Shown here: positions 1 through 6,368 of the stretch, piece after piece | Layout: each line of letters opens with the position of its first letter | Position numbering within the stretch: position 1 is the stretch's first letter | Source of the DNA: an uncultured Neomegalonema sp. | GTDB lineage: Bacteria > Pseudomonadota > Alphaproteobacteria > Rhodobacterales > Rhodobacteraceae | Direction: 5' to 3' | DNA: 13,428 bases | Assembly (NCBI GenBank): GCA_937944035.1 | Contig: CALDZQ010000294.1 | Location: forward strand, 1 to 13,428 | Made by a program: the position numbers and the translations under genes | Notes under the pieces: model-generated | Seen by the model: the letters and a program-made list of their open reading frames with translations, nothing else | What the model was told of the DNA's origin: nothing | Database searches by the model: none

Positions 1-45
1 TTTGGTGTGTTTGGAGATAAGCGGGCGACCGGGGGTGGGAGTGGG

Positions 46-185
46 CTGCGCTTCGCGCAGAACGCACCCGCCCGTGGGGCGGTCGGTCGCGTGTCGCCGC
101 TTGCGCGGCTCCGATTTAACGTCGCTTCTAGTCTGTGCGCAGCACAGACACGCGATCGCCGCCCCACGGCGTGAGCGTTCCGCTC
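46..185. repeat. Tandem array of short perfect hairpins in GC-rich non-genic DNA
   Basis: Five perfect stem-loops with 3-4 nt loops follow one another: 46-60 (CTGCGC/GCGCAG), 68-82 (CCGCCC/GGGCGG), 96-109 (GCCGC/GCGGC), 131-149 (GTCTGTGC/GCACAGAC, 8 bp) and 173-185 (GAGCG/CGCTC). The 8-bp palindrome GCGATCGC lies at 152-159. A plus-strand frame is open across the tract, and so is a minus-strand frame running off the left edge, but neither has a credible start, ribosome site or recognisable domain, so I call no gene. It could be a dispersed palindromic element, or the edge of a larger repeat outside the window. The rest of bases 1-371 shows only the palindromic unit at 305-338 and a 6-bp stem at 282-300 without a T-run. 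Confidence 0.55.
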
Positions 186-304
186 CCGCCCGGCGTCCGC
201 TTGGTGACTTTTGAGATACTTGCGTTTGAGCCTTGGCAAATCCGGTAGGATTGAGGAGTTTTATCAGCAAAAACAACGCTATTGAGAGAGAGCTTCTCAA
301 GGAG

Positions 305-338
305 CGAGACCGGATACCCCGCCTTCGCGGGGTATGAC
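305..338 (-). repeat. dRS3/REP-like palindromic unit, copy 1
   Basis: A perfect 9-bp stem (ATACCCCGC, 314-322; GCGGGGTAT, 327-335) closes a CTTC loop. Read on the minus strand it follows the pattern GTCAT-stem-loop-stem-CCGGTCTCG. Copies of the same pattern lie at 7749-7782 (plus) and 7810-7844 (minus). It resembles the widespread proteobacterial units typified by the neisserial dRS3 element, with stem arms ending in ATTCCC/GGGAAT-like sequence. It sits just past the end of the lipoprotein gene. No T-run follows it, so it is not a classic terminator, although it could stabilise the 3' end of that mRNA. Confidence 0.7.
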
Positions 339-371
339 AGCGGTTTTTGTTTCTATATTTGGAAAGTAAAT

Positions 372-968
372 TCAGGTCGCCGGAGCGCCCTTCAGGTAAT
401 TGGCGAGGGTGCGGCGGGTGGAGGAGCTGAGTTGCTCGTCCAGCGTCGCGGCCATCTCTGTGACCATGCCGTGCAGCATTTCCTGACGCTGGGCCATGTT
501 GGGGTTTCCGGCAATGCGCAGCTCGGATTCAACGCGCGCTCCGGCGCCCGCTTCCTCGACATCATAGAGCGTGTTGATGACGATACGCACCTGGATCGTG
601 CCGATGATGACCTCGCCCTCCGGCGTCTGCCGCGAAACGGCGCTGGCGTCGTCGATAATATAGGTCGCGTTGTACGGACCACCGACGGCTTGCAGGCGTT
701 GCTTGGCCCAAAGTCGGGCCACCGCTTCGGGCGTGACCACGAAATCGGCATCGACCGGAACCGTGTCTCCGGCCGGAACGCGGGGGCGGATCAGGAGTTT
801 GACACGCTCCACACCCAGCGGCATCGGGCCGGAATCAAAGGAAATCGGCGCAATATCAGGGTTCGTCGGATTGATGCGCGCGGCACATGCGCCGGTCAAA
901 GCGGCCGCGCCAAGCAAGGTAAAGCTGGTCCGGCGGGTCATCATTTGCGTGTTCATCAGGTCTCTCAT
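372..968 (-). CDS. Putative lipoprotein of unknown function, downstream of hslO
   Basis: The 198-residue product begins with a short basic stretch (TRR), a hydrophobic run and the sequence LTGAC. Cys28 is a plausible but non-canonical lipobox cysteine, because position -3 is Thr. This points to export and possible outer-membrane anchoring. The remainder is a soluble domain of mixed strand and helix character with no motif I recognise; residues 60-140 are Val/Ile-rich and the C-terminal third looks helical. The ATG lies 3 nt after the hslO stop, implying translational coupling. A second ATG at 956 (start MNTQMM) has an AGAG purine stretch upstream and may be the true start. No enzyme or transporter role can be assigned. 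That it is a real gene is supported by the signal sequence and the tight spacing; the function is unknown. Confidence 0.75.
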   Translation of the reverse strand: MRDLMNTQMMTRRTSFTLLGAAALTGACAARINPTNPDIAPISFDSGPMPLGVERVKLLIRPRVPAGDTVPVDADFVVTPEAVARLWAKQRLQAVGGPYNATYIIDDASAVSRQTPEGEVIIGTIQVRIVINTLYDVEEAGAGARVESELRIAGNPNMAQRQEMLHGMVTEMAATLDEQLSSSTRRTLANYLKGAPAT

Positions 969-971
969 TTT

Positions 972-1979
972 TTAGTCGCCTTTCAAATCAGCGACCGAGA
1001 ATTCGTATTTAGCACCACAAAACTGACAATCCGCAGAAATATGGCCGTTTTCCGCCAACTCATCGAGCGCGCTGCGATCATAGCCCGCAAACAGGCTCTC
1101 AAGCTGCCCGCGATCACAGGTGCAGCCGAATTTTACGGCTGTCGGCGGGTAGATTCGCGGGGCGTCCTCGTGGAACAGCCGTAACAGCAGGGTTTCCGGC
1201 TCGACATGCGGGCCGAGCAATTCATGCGCCTCGACGGTGGCCAGCTTTACGGCAGCGGTTTGCCAGTCATCGACCTTGCCGCCCATCGCGGCGATGTCAT
1301 AGGCGGTCATCAATCCCGAATCGCCGGATGGATCATCGCCGCCGGGCGCATCGATTTGCGGCATCAGCGGCGAGGCGTCCGGCAAATGCTGGATCACGAT
1401 GCCGCCCGCCCGCCACGCGGCCTCCTTGCCCGGCTCGGACGCTTTGGCCGAAGCGATGGCGAATCGGGTGGCGATTTGCTCGGACTGCGCGAAGTAGACT
1501 TCCATCGCATCGGCCAGCGTCTCTCCGGTCAGCGGGGTGACGCCCTGATAGGGCTGTCCGTGGCCGTGGTCGATGGTGACACCCATCAAACCCTCGCCCA
1601 ACAGCGCGATTCCGGTGGCCTCGCTGACGGCGAATGCCTCCTTATCATAGGCCGCATAGGCACGGATGGTTGCCGGTTCGCCCTCCGCTTTCGGGGCAAA
1701 ATAATCGGTGGCCAGCATCGTGACAGGGCCGGAACCGCGCGCCTGAATCGAGAAACGGTCCTTAAGCTTGATCGTCTGGCCGATCAGCGCGGTCAGCAAA
1801 GTCGCCTCCGCCAGCAGGCCCGAAATCGCGGTCGGGTAATCATGCTGGGTCAGGATCGTGTCAATCGACACATCCAGCCGCACCAACCGCCCGCGCACGT
1901 TCAGGCGGTCAAGCTGGAAAGGCAGGATCGAGTCGTCGCCTGTGACGGCGGTAATTTGTTCAAGACTTGCTTTGGTCAT
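972..1979 (-). CDS. hslO: Hsp33 family redox-regulated molecular chaperone
   Basis: Hsp33 is a cytoplasmic holdase. It is inactive while its four cysteines bind zinc, and is activated when oxidation releases the metal and unfolds the C-terminal switch. From the ATG at 1979 the product has 335 residues, slightly longer than the roughly 290 of E. coli. The C-terminal zinc site is intact: a CxC pair (Cys286, Cys288, in GCTCDRG) and a CxxC pair (Cys318, Cys321, in CQFCGAKY). The N-terminal chaperone core carries the family-like segments ATLLTALIGQTIKLKDRF and ARGSGPVTMLATDY. A GTG at 1985 would add two residues; I prefer the ATG because AGAGAG lies 5 nt upstream of it. The lipoprotein gene follows 3 nt after the stop. 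A perfect palindrome lies in the upstream gap at 2005-2020. Confidence 0.95.
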   Translation of the reverse strand: MTKASLEQITAVTGDDSILPFQLDRLNVRGRLVRLDVSIDTILTQHDYPTAISGLLAEATLLTALIGQTIKLKDRFSIQARGSGPVTMLATDYFAPKAEGEPATIRAYAAYDKEAFAVSEATGIALLGEGLMGVTIDHGHGQPYQGVTPLTGETLADAMEVYFAQSEQIATRFAIASAKASEPGKEAAWRAGGIVIQHLPDASPLMPQIDAPGGDDPSGDSGLMTAYDIAAMGGKVDDWQTAAVKLATVEAHELLGPHVEPETLLLRLFHEDAPRIYPPTAVKFGCTCDRGQLESLFAGYDRSALDELAENGHISADCQFCGAKYEFSVADLKGD

Positions 1980-2004
1980 GTCCACTCTCTAACGGGGTGC
2001 ATAC

Positions 2005-2020
2005 GGATGCCTAGGCATCC
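2005..2020. promoter_or_regulatory. Perfect 16-bp palindrome between hslO and the Nudix gene, possible operator
   Basis: GGATGC-CTAG-GCATCC is a complete dyad in the 74-bp gap between two divergent genes. On the minus strand it falls between TTCAAG and TATGCA, which are 17 bp apart and each match the sigma70 -35 and -10 consensus at three of six positions. A dimeric regulator bound there would occupy the spacer of a possible hslO promoter. No regulator gene is adjacent. The dyad is certain; its role is inference. Confidence 0.4.
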
Positions 2021-2053
2021 CTTGAACGAAAATCAAATGCGCTGGTCTTCAAA

Positions 2054-2497
2054 ATGATGCGACGTTTCGGAAAGCCGCCCGTTCAAGGCAGAGTCTATCG
2101 TGATCGCCCCGGTGTCTACTCGATTATCCGCGCCGGAAACGATCTGCTGCTGGCGGAGCAAAACGGGGATTTGCTGCTGCCGGGCGGCGGGATTGAGGCC
2201 GGGGAGTCTGTTTTTCAAGCGCTGCACCGTGAAATTAATGAGGAAACCGGCTGGCGCGCGCATCCGGTGCGGCGTCTGGGCGCTTATGTCAGGTATTGCT
2301 GGATAAGCGAGGAGCAATACTGGTGCAGGAAAATCGCGCATATCTATCTGTGCGATGCGGTGCGGCGGCTCGGCCCGCCTGTTGAGCCGGATCATAATCC
2401 TGTGTGGATGGATATGAGTGATGCCGGAGAGCGCCTTTATATGGATGGCGAGCGGGCCTTTGTTTCGGCATTCGCGGCCGCGAGTCGCAAAAAATGA
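2054..2497 (+). CDS. Nudix hydrolase
   Basis: Nudix enzymes cleave nucleoside diphosphates linked to another moiety, using divalent metal. This 147-residue protein is essentially one Nudix domain. The box GX5EX7REUXEEXGU is complete at residues 45-67: Gly45, Glu51, Arg59-Glu60, Glu63-Glu64 and Gly66, with Trp67 as the last hydrophobic position. The preceding strand reads DLLLPGGG, as is usual. After the box come an aromatic-rich strand (YVRYCWISEEQYW) and a short C-terminal helix. Substrate cannot be read from the sequence; ADP-ribose, (deoxy)nucleotide or diadenosine polyphosphate activity are all possible. Two adjacent ATGs (2054, 2057) are candidate starts and no strong ribosome site is evident. 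It is transcribed divergently from hslO. Confidence 0.9.
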   Translation: MMRRFGKPPVQGRVYRDRPGVYSIIRAGNDLLLAEQNGDLLLPGGGIEAGESVFQALHREINEETGWRAHPVRRLGAYVRYCWISEEQYWCRKIAHIYLCDAVRRLGPPVEPDHNPVWMDMSDAGERLYMDGERAFVSAFAAASRKK

Positions 2498-2662
2498 AAT
2501 GATCGCGGATTTCACACAGTCTTAAATGCTCAAGAATACCGTGGGACGCCTTGCAGCGATTTGCGATAAATCTGAGCCATGTCTCGCGCCTAGGTAGAGC
2601 TGCGCAAAACATGGCACTTGGTGATTCAGAACAATCGCAATTCGCTTTAATAAGGAAATTTC

Positions 2663-2869
2663 ATGGATGTCATTCTGAAAGTCACCCGCTGGATAGCGGG
2701 TGTGATTTTCTTGATTGTCGCTCCGCTCATTCTGATCGTCATCGGCGCGCTTATCGCAGGGTTTGGCATTTCCAAAGAGTGGAGCTGGGTAACAAACGGT
2801 GGTGCAATCATATGCGCTCTCGGCATATTCTGGACGTTCAGAATGTGGTGGAGCGAGGATTGGGGTTAA
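2663..2869 (+). CDS. Small two-pass membrane protein of unknown function
   Basis: This is a 68-residue protein with a long hydrophobic segment at about residues 11-34 (rich in Ile, Leu and Val) and a second at about 45-59 (GGAIICALGIFWTF). They are joined by a short polar loop, FGISKEWSWVTN. The tail is aromatic and acidic (RMWWSEDWG). A good ribosome site, AAGGAA, lies about 7 nt before the ATG. I do not recognise the family. The stop codon is 4 bp from the end of the convergent metallophosphoesterase gene, so the two genes meet tail to tail with no obvious terminator. The 165-bp gap upstream, after the Nudix gene, holds no clear promoter. Confidence 0.75.
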   Translation: MDVILKVTRWIAGVIFLIVAPLILIVIGALIAGFGISKEWSWVTNGGAIICALGIFWTFRMWWSEDWG

Positions 2870-2873
2870 TTTT

Positions 2874-3779
2874 TCAGCCCAGCTCCAGCAACACGATCTC
2901 AGGCGGCATACCGAAGCGGATCGGGGCGATGGAGCAGCCCAAGCCGCCTGATACGAGAAGATGCCGCCCTTCCTCGACCACATGGCCGTAAGCGAAGCGG
3001 TTTTTGTATCTTGAGGGGACGATGGGCGAGTAGCCGAATAATCTGACTTGCCCGCCATGTGTATGCCCCGACAGAGTCAGCGATACGCGCTTTGGCACTC
3101 GCGGGAAAATATCCGGCTCGTGCGCCATCAGCAGGACAGGCGCATCGTCGGTGATTTGGGCGAGTGTGCCGCTGAGATCATCCGTGCCTTGATCGAGTTT
3201 GCGGATACCGGACTTCCTGCGGACGGGGAACGCAATTTGGTCCCCCAGCCCTGCCAGCCAGAAAGACTCGCCGTTTTGCTCGATGCGCAGCGCTTTATTC
3301 TCAAGAACCGGTACGCCGGCAGCCTCCAGTGCAATTTGTCCGAAAACCGGGCCGTGACCTAACAGTTGCGCGGTCTCATCCTCCCACCAGTCGTGGTTTC
3401 CCAGCACGGCAAACCGCCCCAACGGCGCGGTAAGTTTAGCGAGAGAGGCGGCCCAATCGGCGGGTGGCACGTCGGATGCTTTGATCGTCATGCCTGAACT
3501 GTAATCACCCAGCAGCAGGATAATGTCCGGTTTCAGCGCGTTGGTCTCGGTAACGATTTTGTCGATCCGCTCCAGCGACATCCACGGATTGCAGGCATGG
3601 ATGTCGGCCAGCACGGCGACGCGCAGTTTTAGCCCGGCTTTCCATGCGGGCGGCGTGAAAGCGTAGCGTTTGACACGCAGACGGTAGAGCGGCTCTATCG
3701 CCAGCGCATACGTGCCCAGAGCCGCCGAGGCCAGCGCACCCAGTCCGATGATCTTCAGAAATTTCCGGCGGGAGATCAT
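2874..3779 (-). CDS. Tat-exported metallophosphoesterase, YaeI/YkuE-like
   Basis: The 301-residue protein opens with a textbook twin-arginine signal (SRRKFLK, residues 3-9, then a hydrophobic stretch to about 27), so it should cross the membrane folded, probably with metals loaded. The calcineurin-like dimetal site is complete: DxH (Asp59, His61), GDY (Asp92), GNHD (Asn128, His129), a lone His in MAHEPD (His220) and GHTHGGQ (His239, His241). This combination matches the YaeI/YkuE group; some members cleave UDP-2,3-diacylglucosamine-like or lipid phosphoesters, but the substrate here cannot be deduced. AGGG lies about 10 nt upstream of the ATG. The gene is divergent from the thiolase gene (69-bp gap) and convergent with the small membrane protein gene. 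A periplasmic phosphoesterase close to a pst operon is suggestive, but no Pho box is visible upstream of it. Confidence 0.9.
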   Translation of the reverse strand: MISRRKFLKIIGLGALASAALGTYALAIEPLYRLRVKRYAFTPPAWKAGLKLRVAVLADIHACNPWMSLERIDKIVTETNALKPDIILLLGDYSSGMTIKASDVPPADWAASLAKLTAPLGRFAVLGNHDWWEDETAQLLGHGPVFGQIALEAAGVPVLENKALRIEQNGESFWLAGLGDQIAFPVRRKSGIRKLDQGTDDLSGTLAQITDDAPVLLMAHEPDIFPRVPKRVSLTLSGHTHGGQVRLFGYSPIVPSRYKNRFAYGHVVEEGRHLLVSGGLGCSIAPIRFGMPPEIVLLELG

Positions 3780-3848
3780 GCGTTGTGCCCTGTACCTTGC
3801 TGCGCGATAAGGTCATCTAGCACGAATCCATAAACAGGAACCTCGCTC

Positions 3849-5027
3849 ATGGACCCGATTGTTATCATCTCCGCCGCCCGCACACCGATGGGCGGGTTTC
3901 AAGGTGCTTTGAGTGGCGCGACCGCCCCGGAACTGGGCGCAGCCGCAATCCGTGCGGCTGTGGAGCGCGCGGGTGTTGCGCCGGAAGATGTGGACGAGGT
4001 GCTGATGGGCTGCGTCCTGCCAGCCGGACAAGGCCAAGCGCCCGCGAGGCAAGCGGCGCTGGGAGCGGGTTTGCCGCAGTCTGTGCCGTGCTCGACGCTG
4101 AACAAGATGTGCGGGTCGGGGATGAAGACGGTGATGGTCGCGATGGATCAGCTGCGCGCGGGCAATGGAACCACGGTCGTCGCGGGGGGCATGGAGTCGA
4201 TGACGAACGCGCCCTATCTACTACCTACCATGCGCGGCGGCGCACGATTAGGACATACCGGTGCGGTCGATCATATGTTTCTCGACGGGCTGGAAGATGC
4301 CTATGACAAAGGCCGCCTGATGGGGACGTTCGCCGAGGATTGCGCGGAGAAATTCCAGTTCACGCGCGAGGCGCAAGACGAATACGCGCTGCGCTCGCTC
4401 TCATGTGCGTTGGCCGCTCAGAACGAAGGGCGGTTTGCGGATGAGATCACGCCCGTCACGCTGACAACCCGCAAAGGCGATGTCGTGGTCGGTGAGGACG
4501 AGCAACCAAAAGCCGCCCGCCCCGACAAGATCCCGCACCTCAAACCGGCTTTCCGCAAAGACGGCACGGTCACGCCCGCGAATTCATCCTCAATCTCGGA
4601 CGGCGCGGCGGCGCTGGTGCTGATGCGCGAGAGTGATGCGAAGGCGAAAGGCTTGACCATCCGCGCGCGCCTGCTCGGCCATGCCAGCCATGCGCAGGAG
4701 CCGGGCTGGTTTACGACCGCGCCCGTGCCTGCAATGCAAAAACTGCTTGGAGCGGTGGGTTGGTCGGTCGCGGATGTTGATCTGTGGGAAGTGAACGAGG
4801 CATTCGCCGTCGTGCCGATGGCCGCAGAGCGGGAATTGGGGATTGCGCGCGAAAAGCTGAACGTCAACGGCGGAGCGTGCGCTTTGGGACATCCCATCGG
4901 GGCCAGCGGGGCGCGGATATTGGTGACATTGCTGCACGCGCTGGAGGTTTCGGGCGGCAAAAAAGGCATCGCATCGCTGTGTATCGGTGGCGGTGAAGGG
5001 ACGGCGGTGGCGGTTGAGCGGATGTAA
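3849..5027 (+). CDS. phaA/atoB: Acetyl-CoA C-acetyltransferase (biosynthetic-type thiolase)
   Basis: This type II thiolase condenses two acetyl-CoA to acetoacetyl-CoA reversibly. That is the first step of poly-3-hydroxybutyrate synthesis, and the reaction also serves ketone-body and isoprenoid-type metabolism. The 392-residue length is that of the Zoogloea enzyme, and all catalytic residues are present: acyl-accepting Cys88 (NKMCGSGMK), the NEAF segment, His348 in GGACALGHPIGASGAR, and Cys378 in SLCIGGGEG. The GGMESMTNAPY segment is also typical. AGGA lies about 9 nt before the ATG. No phaB or phaC is adjacent, so the pathway is undecided. A degradative 3-ketoacyl-CoA thiolase is less likely, given the length and the absence of a fadB-like partner. 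No T-tailed terminator is evident before the pst promoter. Confidence 0.93.
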   Translation: MDPIVIISAARTPMGGFQGALSGATAPELGAAAIRAAVERAGVAPEDVDEVLMGCVLPAGQGQAPARQAALGAGLPQSVPCSTLNKMCGSGMKTVMVAMDQLRAGNGTTVVAGGMESMTNAPYLLPTMRGGARLGHTGAVDHMFLDGLEDAYDKGRLMGTFAEDCAEKFQFTREAQDEYALRSLSCALAAQNEGRFADEITPVTLTTRKGDVVVGEDEQPKAARPDKIPHLKPAFRKDGTVTPANSSSISDGAAALVLMRESDAKAKGLTIRARLLGHASHAQEPGWFTTAPVPAMQKLLGAVGWSVADVDLWEVNEAFAVVPMAAERELGIAREKLNVNGGACALGHPIGASGARILVTLLHALEVSGGKKGIASLCIGGGEGTAVAVERM

Positions 5028-5051
5028 AGCACTGATTACCAAAGCGTTTTG

Positions 5052-5069
5052 CCGTCATATAACTGTCAT
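5052..5069 (+). promoter_or_regulatory. Pho box (PhoB binding site) of the pst-pho operon
   Basis: Two 7-bp direct repeats, CCGTCAT and CTGTCAT, are separated by ATAA, giving the 11-bp period of a PhoB site. It matches 17 of 18 positions of the enterobacterial consensus CTGTCATAWAWCTGTCAY. A -10-like stretch TAACATAGT begins 7 nt downstream at 5077, as expected for a promoter where PhoB replaces a -35 element. The leader to the pstS ATG would be about 140 nt. A phoB gene lies at the end of the same operon, so autoregulation is likely. Confidence 0.88.
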
Positions 5070-5229
5070 TTAAAGGTAACATAGTCGTCGTATCGGCTGC
5101 CTAGCTTTTTGAGTGTCAGGGCATCTTTTCAGTGGCGTGAAGTATGTGTATGTTTTTGTCTGCGTGTCAGCGCCTTGCCCCGTCGCGTTTCTTGCGCATC
5201 CGCGCGCCTTTAAAGGAGATCTTCTCAAG

Positions 5230-6246
5230 ATGAAGACCCGTATCATCCTTTCAGTAGCAACCGCCGCAGCACTCGCAACCAGCGCCGCTTCAGCGCGTGA
5301 TGAAATCCGCATTGTCGGCTCATCCACCGTGTTCCCGTTTGCGACTGCGGTGGCCGAGCAGTTTGGCAAGAAAACACAATTCGCGACGCCGGTTGTTGAA
5401 GCGACAGGCTCAGGCGGCGGTCTCAAACTGTTTTGCACGGGGGTTGGCGCGGAATATCCTGATGTCGCAAACGCCTCACGCCGGATGAAGGCGAGCGAGT
5501 TCAAGCTGTGTAATGACAACGGCGTCACCGATATTATCGAAATCAAGATCGGTTATGACGGCATCGTCATCGGCAACGCGATCAATTCGCCGAATCTGGA
5601 TCTGACGCGCAAGGATCTTTATCAAGCCCTTGCCAAAGACGTGTTCTCCTACGGTCGCATGACGGCCAATCCGAACAAGGTTTGGAGCCAGGTGAACCCG
5701 TCACTGCCCGCTGAGATTATCGAAGTGCTCGGCCCGCCCCCGACCTCCGGCACACGCGATGCGTTTGAAGAGCTTGCGATCCAAAAAGGGGCGCGTGATG
5801 CGGGCCTCGACAAGGATGCGGCCAAGGAAGTCACACTGCGTGACGACGGCGCGTATATCGAAGCGGGTGAGAACGATAACCTGATCGTTTCAAAGCTTGA
5901 AGCCGACCCGAAGAAAGTCGGTGTGTTCGGCTTTTCCTTCCTGGACCAGAACGCCGACCGCATCAAAGGCGCGATGGTTGAAGGGGTTGAGCCGACCTTC
6001 GACAATATTGCCTCCGGTGAATACCCCGTCGCGCGTTCGCTGTGGTTTTACGTCAAGAAAGCCCATGTCGGCGTGATCCCCGGTATCGAGGAATATCTCG
6101 AAGAATTCATGTCTGACTCGGCGATTGGCGAGGACGGTTACACCGTTGATAAGGGCCTGATCCCGCTGCCCGAAGAAGAATTCGCCAAGTTTCAAAGCGC
6201 CGGGAAAAACCTTGTCGTTATGACCGGTGAAGAAAAGCTCAAGTAA
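5230..6246 (+). CDS. pstS: Phosphate ABC transporter, periplasmic phosphate-binding protein
   Basis: PstS binds inorganic phosphate in the periplasm and delivers it to PstCA. From the ATG at 5230 (AAAGGAGA about 10 nt upstream) the product has 338 residues with a Sec signal peptide, probably cleaved near Ala22 (AASA|R). The phosphate-binding segments are recognisable: GSSTVFPF (30-37), the ATGSGGG loop (58-64), SRRM (83-86) and GPPPTSGTRDAF (168-179). Cys69 and Cys94 could form a disulfide in the periplasm. An upstream start at 5113 would place hydrophilic and hydrophobic residues before the signal and lies in the mRNA leader, so I reject it. The gene is first in the operon, behind the Pho box, and is followed by an intrinsic terminator that should make pstS more abundant than the downstream genes. 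Confidence 0.95.
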   Translation: MKTRIILSVATAAALATSAASARDEIRIVGSSTVFPFATAVAEQFGKKTQFATPVVEATGSGGGLKLFCTGVGAEYPDVANASRRMKASEFKLCNDNGVTDIIEIKIGYDGIVIGNAINSPNLDLTRKDLYQALAKDVFSYGRMTANPNKVWSQVNPSLPAEIIEVLGPPPTSGTRDAFEELAIQKGARDAGLDKDAAKEVTLRDDGAYIEAGENDNLIVSKLEADPKKVGVFGFSFLDQNADRIKGAMVEGVEPTFDNIASGEYPVARSLWFYVKKAHVGVIPGIEEYLEEFMSDSAIGEDGYTVDKGLIPLPEEEFAKFQSAGKNLVVMTGEEKLK

Positions 6247-6266
6247 GGCTTTGACAAATATGGATG

Positions 6267-6298
6267 ATGCCGCGCATGAACAGCGCGGCATTTTTTTT
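6267..6298 (+). terminator. Intrinsic terminator between pstS and pstC
   Basis: A perfect 9-bp GC-rich stem (ATGCCGCGC, 6267-6275; GCGCGGCAT, 6283-6291) closes a 7-nt loop and is followed by eight T residues (6291-6298). It starts 21 nt after the pstS stop. Partial termination here would yield excess pstS message, the usual expression ratio for ABC binding proteins. Confidence 0.9.
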
Positions 6299-6344
6299 CG
6301 TTTATTCGGGCATGAACAGCGCTGCATTTTTTCGTTTATCCGGG
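6275..6344 (+). repeat. Tandem direct duplication of the terminator's 3' half
   Basis: Unit 1 (6275-6310, 36 nt) and unit 2 (6311-6344, 34 nt) both run CATGAACAGCGC, then GCAT, a T-run, CGTTTAT and CGGG. They differ by two substitutions and two T residues. Unit 2 lacks the matching 5' arm, so it cannot rebuild the original stem. It looks like a slippage or recombination duplication in the pstS-pstC spacer. Confidence 0.85.
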
Positions 6345-6368
6345 CCGAAGACTTTGAGGGAATAACAG

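Noticed and set aside
2..214. 70-codon plus-strand frame at the left edge, and a minus-strand frame open from about 300 to base 1
   Set aside because: Both are Arg-rich translations of a hairpin-rich tract with no ATG, no ribosome site and no domain. They may change status if sequence to the left is examined.
282..1184. 300-codon open frame on the plus strand opposite the lipoprotein gene and hslO
   Set aside because: It runs antisense to hslO, whose zinc motifs are intact, and to the lipoprotein gene with its signal sequence. It has no domain of its own; it is a GC-driven shadow.
1206..2057. 283-codon plus-strand frame opposite hslO
   Set aside because: Low-complexity Arg/Gly/Gln translation with no motif, fully antisense to a recognised gene.
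2495..2514. TGAAAT/ATTTCA stem at the end of the Nudix gene next to an A-run
   Set aside because: The T-run would be on the minus strand, where no gene ends. The 6-bp AT-rich stem is weak, so I do not call a terminator.
5113..5229. Upstream in-frame start for pstS
   Set aside because: It would put 39 residues ahead of a complete signal peptide. The ATG at 5230 has a strong AAAGGAGA site.
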